Shown one piece after another: positions 1 to 6,164 of a DNA stretch of 9,628 nt. The notes beneath the pieces were generated by a model. The model was not told where the DNA came from. It made no database searches and saw nothing but the letters and a program-made list of their open reading frames with translations. Each line of letters begins with the position of its first letter. Position 1 is the stretch's first letter. The translations under genes were made by a program, and so were the position numbers. This DNA comes from Promethearchaeota archaeon. GTDB lineage: Archaea; Asgardarchaeota; Lokiarchaeia; Sigynarchaeales; SOKP01. The stretch is taken from the NCBI GenBank assembly GCA_016839655.1, contig JAEOTW010000321.1, positions 1-9,628 of the forward strand. The letters run 5' to 3'.

Positions 1-31
1 AAAATTAAATTATGTTAAACGATAATTATAA

Positions 32-616
32 CTATTTAGTTTTTGAACCACAATATTGACAAAATTTTAACTCTAAAGGATAATGTTTCCCACAATTGGG
101 ACATTTCTTTAAAGATTTTTTAAGAATTTCACGTCCTAGCATCTCAAAAGCTTTTTCGACATTCTCACCTGTTTTAGCAGAAGTACTTAAAATTTCTCCT
201 TGAAATTTATGTTTTTCAAATATTTGGAGCACATCTTCTTTTTTAACCTTCCTTTTTAAATCTGATTTTGCTTCAATTAAAATTTTAGTTTTAGGAGAAT
301 TAGGAACGGATGAGATGACATTTATCCAATCATAAAGGTCATTTAGAGAATCTTCGTTTGTAACATCATATAACATTAAGGCACCTGAAGCTCCAGATAC
401 ATAAGAAGGAAAGAGTAATCGAAATTTTTTTTCTCCTGCAAAATCCCAAATATTCAGCAATATTTCAGTCTCATCAACTAATACTTTTTTAGTTTCAAAA
501 TCAACACCAATCGTAGATAGTGTTGATTTCTCGAACTTTCCTGTAGCATATCGACGAATCAAACTTGTTTTTCCAACATTTTTAGCTCCAGCAACAACGA
601 CTTTAAATTTTATCAT
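32..616 (-). CDS. Ras/Rab-like small GTPase with C-terminal zinc ribbon
   Basis: A 194-residue P-loop GTPase of the Ras/Rab type followed by a zinc ribbon. Visible motifs: G1 P-loop GAKNVGKTS (residues 10-18), switch I Thr35 in STIGVDF, G3 WDFAGEKK (Asp58-Gly61), G4 AKSD (116-119) and G5 TSAKTG (145-150). Two departures stand out. The position of the Ras catalytic Gln61 is Glu62, and the first residue of the G4 box is Ala instead of Asn, which may change hydrolysis or guanine affinity. The tail has Cys172, Cys175, Cys186 and Cys189 in a CxxC-x10-CxxCG arrangement and no CaaX or CC prenylation end, so membrane attachment, if any, must be indirect. It starts with ATG and has no clear Shine-Dalgarno. 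It lies downstream of hef on the same strand, with a 134-bp gap holding its own likely TATA box. Its closest relative in the window is the GTPase at 6165-6773 (roughly 45% identical by eye). Family assignment is secure; the cellular role is unknown. Confidence 0.93.
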   Translation of the reverse strand: MIKFKVVVAGAKNVGKTSLIRRYATGKFEKSTLSTIGVDFETKKVLVDETEILLNIWDFAGEKKFRLLFPSYVSGASGALMLYDVTNEDSLNDLYDWINVISSVPNSPKTKILIEAKSDLKRKVKKEDVLQIFEKHKFQGEILSTSAKTGENVEKAFEMLGREILKKSLKKCPNCGKHYPLELKFCQYCGSKTK

Positions 617-676
617 ATTTTACTTCGCTCGACTTTTTTTAAAACTAGTATTCTTACTCAATTAAATTCAATAATA

Positions 677-683
677 TTATAAA
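677..683 (-). promoter_or_regulatory. Candidate TATA box for the first zinc-ribbon GTPase
   Basis: On the minus strand this reads TTTATAA, about 60 nt before the ATG at 616. A start site some 25 nt downstream would leave a leader of about 35 nt. The whole 617-750 spacer is A/T-rich, so this is only the best match. The T-rich runs nearer to hef in the same spacer could terminate hef transcripts. No gene is visible in the spacer. Confidence 0.3.
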
Positions 684-750
684 TTATTATTGAAAATATT
701 AAAAATCTTTTTTATTGTTTTAATAATTTAAAGATTTTATTGTTACCATT

Positions 751-3096
751 TTATCTGTCATTTTTATACTTATAACGGCTTAGTTTATAGATTTCTTGAG
801 CAATTTTTTTTCCTATCTTATCGATTTTTGTTAAATCAGGAATATCTGCTAAGAAAATATTTTGAAGCGTCTTTAATTCTTTCAATAAGTTTTTTGCCCG
901 AAGAGTGTTTACACCTGGGATCCCTGCAATAATATATTCTAATAGATCTGATGGTTCAATAGGAGCTTTGTCAAATCTTAATTTCGGTGAAGAAGCTGTG
1001 ATTGATTGTTCTTTCCTTGCTAATTGATAAAGAAACTGAGCTGTTTCACTAACATTTTCAGTTTTGTAGATTGAAATTCCTAAATTAAGAATTATTGATG
1101 TAATCGCACCGTAGAGTGCATTTTCACTAATATTTGAATCAAGAAATGGATCTCCTTCTAATATTAAAATAGGTCGTAAAAATTTTTCACCAAGTTCACT
1201 CAATTCAGTAAATAACCTTCCATCGATGAGAGAATCATTAAAATCTTTAGCAGATTTCCTCTCAATTCCTACCCTTTCGGATATAACATAATCTGCTACT
1301 AATAACTGCTCTAACTTAATTTTAACTCCCATCAAAGAAAGTGTTCTTACTACTGGAGATGCAGTTTCACGATTATCGCAAATAATTTCAAAGTTATGAG
1401 CATCTTCAATTTTCTTAATTGAACTTTGATCTGGTGCTTTCTTTTCTTTCGATTCCTTCTTTTCATTATTCTCTGAAGAAATATAATTGAAAAGATTAGA
1501 TTGCCCAGACTTAGTCATAGATTCTGAACTTTTAATTTTATCTAAACTTACTTGCATACTTTTCTCTTTAGATCTTTCTGCCCAATAATAACCCTCATCT
1601 CTGGTACCTTCTGCCATTAAGACAAAAACTTTCCCTTCCTTTTTTCTGCCTGTACGTCCACGTCGTTGAATAGAGCGAATAGCACTAGGAACCACATCAT
1701 AAAATACTACTAAATCACATTCTTCAATATCTAAACCCTCTTCAGCAACACTTGTACCAACTAATGTATTATAAATTCCCTCTTTAAAATCACTAAGTAG
1801 ATTGATTTGCTCTTTTTGAGTTAATCCTTTATCAGATCCTCTGGTTGCTTGCCCGACAAACTTATGAATTTTAATTACCTCATCGTCTTCAAATATTTTT
1901 ACTATATTATTGACAGAATCTCTAAAGTGGCAAAAAACAAGTATTCTTGAATCGGAATTTGCTTTTATCTGATTAGTTAAAAGCTCTTTTAGCTTTTCTA
2001 TTTTTGGATGAACAACACCCTTGGAATAGAGTATACTGGTTAATGTCTTAGCATGTTTAAAATCAGTGTCATAAAAAAGCTCTTTTAACGATTTATTTGC
2101 AGTATTTTTCTTAATTTTCTCTTCATTCTTATCAAAATAATCCTTAAGAGCGCTTACACCTTGAGTTTCTATTAACTCCGTCATATGAGATAACCTTATT
2201 GCATTTGCTGCAACCTTTTTTGCGTTAAACATTCGAAACTTTTCATCATTATCCCTTGCTGTGGAAATTCTCCGATTAATTAGATTGTTCAATTTCAATA
2301 GATCTTTTCTGCTGATTTTATTAATATCGTAAGACACAAGTAATTCGTTTTCCTTTAACATTTTATAGCATACTTTTAGTTTATTTTCTAAGATTTCCTT
2401 TACTTCTAAAAGCTCACTTGGAAGTTTAATTTTTATCCATTCATTATCTACTTTATGAATATACGGTTTAACATCCAAGTCCTTTTCTGTTCTGATTTCA
2501 ATATGGTCGATAAATAAATTTTGTTTAATCTCATTAATCTTACTTTCAGTTGAGCCTGGACTTGCTGTTAAACCTAAAATTTGAGAATTCCTAGCAAGAT
2601 CCATATATTTTTTCGCTAAAAAACAATATGCATAGTCTCCAACTGCTCTATGACACTCATCAAAAATTATCAATGAGACATCTTTAATTGAGTATAACCC
2701 TGATATAAGGTCATTTTGGAGAACTTGAGGAGTCATAAAAGCAATTTTTATATCATTCCATAGTATCTGTCTTTTATCAGGAGAAATTGTCCCTGTAAGA
2801 GTTATAAGCGATTCTTCAGGAAGTTTAGTCAGCATTAAAAAAGATTTATAGTGTTGCTCCACTAAAGGTTTAGTGGGGGCTAAAAGAATTACTTTTGAAT
2901 CTTTAATTTCGGTTAATCTTTGTACAGCAAGCATTAAAGCTATAATTGTCTTACCTAAACCTGTAGGGATTACCACTAAGCAGTTTTTATTTAAACAATT
3001 AATAAAAATACTCTCTTGATATTCTCTTCGAGATATTAAATTTTGTTTAATAAGAGGATGAGAAATAAATCCTTCATTTGTAGTTACGAAAATCAC
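751..3096 (-). CDS. hef: Hef: archaeal FANCM/XPF-family helicase-nuclease
   Basis: A 781-residue protein with the full Hef architecture, which in characterised archaea acts on stalled replication forks and branched DNA. The N-terminal SF2 helicase shows PTGLGKT (Walker A, 44-50), DECH (146-149), TASPG (177-181) and QRRGRTGR (motif VI, 477-484), with a helical insertion at about 225-340. A charged linker follows (about 510-565). The ERCC4/XPF nuclease has Asp602, the ERK triad (612-614) and Asp618, so the active site looks intact. A tandem helix-hairpin-helix region ends the protein (about 717-775). The linker contains QSNLFNYI (532-539), which resembles an archaeal PCNA-binding PIP box. The start is GTG: the HPLI segment typical of Hef N-termini begins at residue 13, and the next Met (55) lies beyond Walker A, so a later start is excluded. 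Divergent from the tRNA. Length and domain order match functional archaeal Hef rather than the separate euryarchaeal XPF or Hel308 families. Confidence 0.96.
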   Translation of the reverse strand: MIFVTTNEGFISHPLIKQNLISRREYQESIFINCLNKNCLVVIPTGLGKTIIALMLAVQRLTEIKDSKVILLAPTKPLVEQHYKSFLMLTKLPEESLITLTGTISPDKRQILWNDIKIAFMTPQVLQNDLISGLYSIKDVSLIIFDECHRAVGDYAYCFLAKKYMDLARNSQILGLTASPGSTESKINEIKQNLFIDHIEIRTEKDLDVKPYIHKVDNEWIKIKLPSELLEVKEILENKLKVCYKMLKENELLVSYDINKISRKDLLKLNNLINRRISTARDNDEKFRMFNAKKVAANAIRLSHMTELIETQGVSALKDYFDKNEEKIKKNTANKSLKELFYDTDFKHAKTLTSILYSKGVVHPKIEKLKELLTNQIKANSDSRILVFCHFRDSVNNIVKIFEDDEVIKIHKFVGQATRGSDKGLTQKEQINLLSDFKEGIYNTLVGTSVAEEGLDIEECDLVVFYDVVPSAIRSIQRRGRTGRKKEGKVFVLMAEGTRDEGYYWAERSKEKSMQVSLDKIKSSESMTKSGQSNLFNYISSENNEKKESKEKKAPDQSSIKKIEDAHNFEIICDNRETASPVVRTLSLMGVKIKLEQLLVADYVISERVGIERKSAKDFNDSLIDGRLFTELSELGEKFLRPILILEGDPFLDSNISENALYGAITSIILNLGISIYKTENVSETAQFLYQLARKEQSITASSPKLRFDKAPIEPSDLLEYIIAGIPGVNTLRAKNLLKELKTLQNIFLADIPDLTKIDKIGKKIAQEIYKLSRYKYKNDR

Positions 3097-3145
3097 CAGT
3101 AAAGTTAAGAATATTTTAGGTATTGAAGATAAAATTTAATTGAAA

Positions 3146-3153
3146 TATTTAAA
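3146..3153 (-). promoter_or_regulatory. Candidate TATA box for hef
   Basis: The minus strand reads TTTAAATA about 50 nt before the GTG start, which would give a leader of roughly 27 nt. The surrounding 3097-3286 spacer carries no gene and is divergent, serving hef on one side and the tRNA on the other. Support is spacing and composition only. Confidence 0.3.
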
Positions 3154-3247
3154 CTAACAGACTTTATAAGATCATTAAAAAATACTTAAATTCTTAAATC
3201 GAATTAACAATAATTTAATAATTGAATTAATTAAAGTGGAAAGAAAC

Positions 3248-3256
3248 ATTTAATTC
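3248..3256 (+). promoter_or_regulatory. Candidate BRE/TATA element of the tRNA-Val gene
   Basis: A purine-rich BRE-like stretch (AAGAAAC, from 3241) runs into ATTTAATT, about 35 nt before the mature tRNA 5' end. A start site some 25 nt downstream would leave a short leader of around 10 nt for RNase P to remove. Not distinguishable from local A/T richness without mapping. Confidence 0.3.
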
Positions 3257-3267
3257 GTATGGCTAAC

Positions 3268-3285
3268 TAATTCTAAATAGAATTA
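3268..3285. repeat. 18-bp inverted repeat abutting the tRNA 5' end
   Basis: Perfect 8-bp arms TAATTCTA and TAGAATTA separated by AA. The repeat ends one base before the first tRNA nucleotide. In RNA it would form a small weak hairpin in the 5' leader; in DNA it is a possible binding site. The composition is A/T-rich but the full symmetry and the exact position are notable. Confidence 0.5.
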
Positions 3286-3286
3286 A

Positions 3287-3390
3287 GCGCGGGTGGTCTA
3301 GTGGTATGACGACATATTTTTTGCCTACCGCATTAAAAACGTTAAACGCTCACACCGTGTAAATCGGGGGTTCAATTCCCCCCCTGCGCA
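3287..3390 (+). tRNA. tRNA-Val (CAC) with a non-canonical intron
   Basis: The acceptor stem GCGCGGG (3287-3293) pairs with CCTGCGC (3383-3389), followed by discriminator A at 3390. The D arm is GTC-TAGTGGTAT-GAC (3296-3310). The T arm is GGGGG-TTCAATT-CCCCC (3366-3382). Read straight through, no anticodon stem forms and the gene is about 30 nt too long. Removing 32 nt (3314-3345) joins GAC to ACG and gives stem ACACG pairing perfectly with CGTGT (3356-3360). This encloses the loop CTCACAC (3349-3355), with T33 and anticodon CAC at 3351-3353. The mature molecule is then 72 nt with a five-base variable loop (3361-3365). CCA is not encoded. The intron sits at 28/29 (or 29/30, because A3314 and A3346 are interchangeable), not at the usual archaeal 37/38. 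A tRNA-Gly(GCC) reading was considered and rejected. Lies 111 bp upstream of rpoK on the same strand. Confidence 0.88.
3314..3345 (+). other. 32-nt tRNA intron in the anticodon stem (position 28/29 or 29/30)
   Basis: Inferred from the tRNA fold. Placed at 28/29 it gives a partial bulge-helix-bulge. GACG (3308-3311) pairs with CGTT (3340-3343) over 4 bp, counting one G-U pair. This leaves three-base bulges at 3312-3314 and 3344-3346, the cut sites falling after the second base of each. The inner stem is a weak T-rich/A-rich pairing with one mismatch (3315-3319 against 3335-3339). No good outer helix is visible, so this would be a relaxed motif of the kind cut by broad-specificity archaeal splicing endonucleases. 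Confidence 0.75.
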
Positions 3391-3445
3391 CTATTAAATT
3401 AATTAGTCGATATTTATTTATTAAAACTAATTAAAAACCAAAAAA

Positions 3446-3453
3446 GTTATATG
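3446..3453 (+). promoter_or_regulatory. Candidate BRE/TATA element of rpoK
   Basis: An A-rich BRE-like stretch (CCAAAAAA) precedes GTTATATG. A start site about 26 nt downstream, near 3475, would leave a leader of about 27 nt before the ATG at 3502. This suggests rpoK has its own promoter separate from the tRNA. Confidence 0.4.
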
Positions 3454-3501
3454 AAATTGTACATTTTCAAATGTTAAATTACTCTTTCTTTGGGTTTAAT
3501 T

Positions 3502-3804
3502 ATGTCTAGTTTCTTAGAATCTCGAAATTTACGCAAGCAATATAAGAAAGTTAGAGAATATGTAAAGATTGGACCTATTTTTCTCACAAGATATGAAAAA
3601 GCTAGAATCGTTGGAGCGCGTGCATTACAAATATCCTTTGGAGCCCCTATCCTCGTGGAAAAGCCTATAAACATGATAGATCCGATTAAAATCGCCCAGT
3701 TAGAACTTAGGTCAAGAATCTTACCATTAACAATCAGGCGTGAATACCCCAGTGAAGAATATCAAGATATTCCAATTAACAAACTTATTCTGAAAAAGGA
3801 TTAA
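3502..3804 (+). CDS. rpoK: DNA-directed RNA polymerase subunit K (Rpb6/omega homologue)
   Basis: About 100 residues. RpoK is the archaeal counterpart of eukaryotic Rpb6 and bacterial omega, and it holds the largest polymerase subunit in place during assembly. The family signature is clear: LTRYEKARIVGARALQISFG, then GAPILVE, then DPIKIAQLEL, then the IRREYPSEEYQD segment near the C-terminus. The reading frame opens at a TTG at 3490, but ATG at 3502 (MSSFLESRNL) is the better start: only four residues are lost, it needs no rare start codon, and neither candidate has a Shine-Dalgarno. The length is normal for an archaeal RpoK with a short N-terminal extension. Downstream it converges on the membrane-protein gene with 28 bp between stop codons. 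Confidence 0.95.
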   Translation: MSSFLESRNLRKQYKKVREYVKIGPIFLTRYEKARIVGARALQISFGAPILVEKPINMIDPIKIAQLELRSRILPLTIRREYPSEEYQDIPINKLILKKD

Positions 3805-3832
3805 TAAGTTTTCTTAATACAATATAAGAAAA

Positions 3833-4909
3833 TTAATCAGGTAGAAATGAGAACGTTTCTGAGACAATCTCAGATGCCGTTAAGACTTGACTTGAAATAA
3901 GAGCTTGATCTATTCTTTTTTTAAATTTAGTTTCAAAACGTTCTACAAACGTATCTAGACCATTTCTCAACGATTTTGATGTGCTTGTAGCAATCAATAT
4001 ATAAATAAGAGGAAATTTTGTACTTTTATGAGCTATAACGATAGCGTCCTCTAAGCTTATTTCTCGTAGATCTCCCTTCCCTAATGATTCTCTTAGAATC
4101 GTTATAATTCCTTGAAACATCGCAGATAAAAGATCATCATCTATTATTTTTTTTCCAGATTCCCAATTATGTGAAAATAGCAGAGTGCCCCCCTCTGAGT
4201 TAAATATACTTAATCTCATAACTTTAAAAGGTAAAATGAATGCTAATTTTGGATTTTTAATAAAGACTGCAGAAATAATGATTAACAATCCGATGGAGCT
4301 GGAAAGAAGAAATAATGCACTCGTTTGCCTTGAAATTATCAGTAATAATGGTGTAATTATTCCAAATATAATTCCCCCAAGAAATGAAATGAATGTATAT
4401 TTCTGTAATTTACTAGGAGCTGATATATAAATTTTAAATAAGTAATAAGGCATTAAAAAACTCCCAGTTAACATTAAGATTAAAAAAGTATAATTTCGAA
4501 TAACTTCATTAAAAGTGATTATTTCTTCAGGTATTGTAGTCCCGGGATAAACGATATAATGAAGAATTGAACTATAAGAATATAAGGCTATAAAAAAAAA
4601 GTACCAAATTAGTTTTTTAATACTTGGTGTTTTTCTTGAAATTGATTCACCAAAAAATACAATAAATAATGACCCCAATATAGCAAAAAAGTTATCTATA
4701 AATGCTAAAATGGCTATATACAATAGAGTGGAGGCAACCATAAAGGATATCGAGTTTATTAGTAAGAAAAACCAAGCAATCAATAAATAAAGCATATGTA
4801 TATGTCTATTCGCAAGGTAATTAATTATTAGTAAAATAACCGCAGTTATTATTAAAACTAAAGACAACAAAAACAAACTCAAATTTAGGATATTGCTGAA
4901 CTCAACCAA
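3833..4909 (-). CDS. Seven-helix membrane protein with C-terminal longin/roadblock-like domain
   Basis: 358 residues. About seven hydrophobic segments can be seen (approximately 8-31, 37-59, 62-87, 99-118, 140-162, 172-192 and 198-218). A soluble tail of about 130 residues starts near 228. The tail pattern suggests strand (VMRLSIFNS), strand (GTLLFSHNW), long helix (DDDLLSAMFQGIITILRESL), three strands (LREISLED, AIVIAHK, FPLIYILIA) and a closing amphipathic helix (LDTFVERFETKFKKRI). That is the topology of longin/roadblock folds, which bind or regulate small GTPases in eukaryotes and some prokaryotes. The resemblance is from pattern, not a search. The start is TTG, supported by GAGG seven bases upstream, one of the few Shine-Dalgarno-like sequences in the window. 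It lies 86 bp downstream of the winged-helix gene on the same strand and may be cotranscribed. Likely a membrane sensor or GTPase-signalling platform; ligand unknown. Confidence 0.8.
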   Translation of the reverse strand: MVEFSNILNLSLFLLSLVLIITAVILLIINYLANRHIHMLYLLIAWFFLLINSISFMVASTLLYIAILAFIDNFFAILGSLFIVFFGESISRKTPSIKKLIWYFFFIALYSYSSILHYIVYPGTTIPEEIITFNEVIRNYTFLILMLTGSFLMPYYLFKIYISAPSKLQKYTFISFLGGIIFGIITPLLLIISRQTSALFLLSSSIGLLIIISAVFIKNPKLAFILPFKVMRLSIFNSEGGTLLFSHNWESGKKIIDDDLLSAMFQGIITILRESLGKGDLREISLEDAIVIAHKSTKFPLIYILIATSTSKSLRNGLDTFVERFETKFKKRIDQALISSQVLTASEIVSETFSFLPD

Positions 4910-4913
4910 ATTA

Positions 4914-4919
4914 TCTTCC
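4914..4919 (-). promoter_or_regulatory. Shine-Dalgarno supporting the TTG start of the membrane protein
   Basis: The minus strand reads GAGGAAGATAATTG. The GAGG core lies seven bases before the TTG start codon, good archaeal spacing, and it decides for TTG at 4907-4909 over any internal start. Confidence 0.6.
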
Positions 4920-4995
4920 TCGGTATTTCAAACTAAATAAATTCAAGTATTAATTACTTATAAAAAAAACCATTCTAAAAGAGATATATTGCATT

Positions 4996-5424
4996 TTATT
5001 GAACGCGATATTTTCCTCTTTCAGTTAAAAAATAGACTGGTTTATCCCCTACTTTTTCAGATTCTAAATATCCTTTTGAGACTAAATCATCAAGTATTTT
5101 TTCTAGTTCTGCTCTTTTAAAGCCCGGAATTCCTAATGGTATCCTTGATTGGTTGGCAATTATCGCTATTCTTTCTAAAAATAGCCTTTTACCCATAAAA
5201 GTTTCAAGGATTGTAATTTCGTCATTAGATAACCTTTCAAATTGGTCATGTTCCAAATAACTCTCCTTTAGAGATTGAGCTAGATCTCTTGTTTCTGCAC
5301 TAATCTTCTGTTTTTGTGTTTCAACATGCTTTAAAGTGACTAGATCTTTCGCAACGAGTTTTTTTTTACCCTCATTCTTTTCTTCGTTCTCTTCTTCAGT
5401 AGGCTGATCATTTTTGTTTTCCAT
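4996..5424 (-). CDS. Winged-helix domain protein with charged N-terminal tail
   Basis: 142 residues. Residues 1-22 are a Glu/Lys/Asn-rich, probably disordered tail. Residues about 24-62 look like a charged helix that could be a short coiled coil. Residues about 65-142 resemble a winged helix: SNDEITILETFM as helix 1, LERIAIIANQS as helix 2, FKRAELEKILDDLVSKGYLE as the recognition helix leading into the strand, then a wing and the closing strand VYFLTERGKYRV. The ending 'GYLE...YFLTERGKY' is typical of archaeal winged-helix regulators. I do not recognise the specific family. It starts 45 bp from the divergent acetyltransferase and precedes the membrane-protein gene. A regulator of these neighbours is a reasonable guess, but winged helices also serve in protein-protein complexes. 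Confidence 0.72.
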   Translation of the reverse strand: MENKNDQPTEEENEEKNEGKKKLVAKDLVTLKHVETQKQKISAETRDLAQSLKESYLEHDQFERLSNDEITILETFMGKRLFLERIAIIANQSRIPLGIPGFKRAELEKILDDLVSKGYLESEKVGDKPVYFLTERGKYRVQ

Positions 5425-5469
5425 AATATTACCATAAGGAATTTAATTATAAAAATTTATATTTAAATA
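5425..5469. promoter_or_regulatory. 45-bp divergent promoter shared by winged-helix and acetyltransferase genes
   Basis: An A/T box around 5442-5455 (TTTAATTATAAAAATT on the plus strand, TTTTTATAATTAAA on the minus) sits about 20-25 bp from both start codons. That is TATA-to-start-site spacing in each direction, so both mRNAs are probably leaderless or nearly so. One roughly symmetric element may serve both genes. Confidence 0.45.
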
Positions 5470-6039
5470 ATGAAAAAGGTCTTAGAGTTAAAAACTGGAG
5501 AAACAATAATCTTCAGACATATAACAAAATCTGACGTTAACGGCGTCTGGAAAAATTTTAATGAGGTAATTGAAGAAGGTTTATATTTACCAGTATATTT
5601 TCCAGTGAGAACTCAATTAGAGAAAGACTCATGGTATCATAATATTACAAAAGAGAATGAAATATGTATAATTGCAGAAAACCCAGATATCAAACCCCCT
5701 TACAACATTATAGGTCAATGTGAGATTTCTGATTCTAATTGGGATGCCGCTGCACATGTAGGAACCTTAGGGATTATTGTAAAACAGAAATATCGAAATC
5801 AAAATATTGGTAAAAATCTTATAGATGTCGCGATTCGAGAATCTAAGAGATTAAACAATAAAGAAAAAATTTTATTAAGCAGTTTTTCAACTAATAAGAG
5901 AGCTATCCATCTTTTTACAAAAATCGGATTTAAAATTATTGGAGTGAGAAAAAAGCAATTTCTGATGAATTCAGACTATTTAGATGAGGTATTGATGGAA
6001 ATTTGGATAGATGATTATATAAATCAGAATCAATCATAA
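5470..6039 (+). CDS. GNAT-family N-acetyltransferase
   Basis: 189 residues with the GNAT fold, transferring acetyl from acetyl-CoA to an amine. The N-terminal strand (TIIFRHITKSDVNGVWKNF) opens the domain. Motif A spans about 98-123: the strand GTLGIIV followed by the pyrophosphate loop YRNQNIGKNL, where Asn112 replaces the first Gly of the usual RxxGxG. Motif B is NKRAIHLFTKIGFKIIGVRKK (about 142-162), the classic 'N..A..LY.K.GF...G' block. The closing strand is DEVLMEIWI. The overall layout is close to the RimJ/RimL and PhnO-like single-domain acetyltransferases that act on protein N-termini or small amines; the substrate cannot be read from sequence. It starts with ATG, 45 bp from the divergent winged-helix gene, and probably lacks a leader. 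The following GTPase is 125 bp downstream with its own candidate promoter. Confidence 0.9.
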   Translation: MKKVLELKTGETIIFRHITKSDVNGVWKNFNEVIEEGLYLPVYFPVRTQLEKDSWYHNITKENEICIIAENPDIKPPYNIIGQCEISDSNWDAAAHVGTLGIIVKQKYRNQNIGKNLIDVAIRESKRLNNKEKILLSSFSTNKRAIHLFTKIGFKIIGVRKKQFLMNSDYLDEVLMEIWIDDYINQNQS

Positions 6040-6103
6040 TAATGATCTCATTTTAACCCCTTTAATTCACACTATAATAATTGGTAAAATTTTTATAGAA
6101 ACC

Positions 6104-6144
6104 TATTAATAAGAATACGCTCTTACTTTTTATTAATAAGAATA
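6104..6144 (+). repeat. Pair of 14-bp direct repeats upstream of the second GTPase
   Basis: TATTAATAAGAATA occurs exactly at 6104-6117 and again at 6131-6144, with starts 27 bp apart. The pair ends 20 bp before the GTPase ATG. A TATA-like TTTTTATA lies just upstream at 6090-6097. The copies either flank a start site as an operator or are themselves tandem TATA elements. The 6040-6164 spacer holds no gene. Confidence 0.6.
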
Positions 6145-6164
6145 TTGTTAATTGTCCTCTTATT

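Noticed and set aside
617..750. Possible small RNA or small gene in the spacer between hef and the first GTPase.
   Set aside because: Only A/T-rich sequence with a TATA candidate and T runs; no stable fold or open frame.
2060..2440. The stretch of Hef between helicase motifs, first suspected to be an insertion element or intein.
   Set aside because: Hef and FANCM normally carry a helical insertion between the two RecA-like halves, and no splicing or endonuclease motifs are visible.
3316..3340. Reading the tRNA as tRNA-Gly with anticodon GCC at 3323-3325 (TTGCCTA loop).
   Set aside because: The flanking bases do not form an anticodon stem, position 37 would be T, and the D arm would be five bases too far away. 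The Val(CAC) reading gives a perfect stem after one excision.
3490..3501. TTG at 3490 as the start of rpoK.
   Set aside because: An ATG lies four codons downstream, neither has a Shine-Dalgarno, and the extra residues add nothing to the family match.
3474..3674. Minus-strand open frame of 66 codons.
   Set aside because: It is antisense to rpoK, whose frame is confirmed by family motifs; no recognisable protein.
4185..4430. Plus-strand open frame of 81 codons.
   Set aside because: It mirrors the hydrophobic segments of the membrane-protein gene on the other strand.
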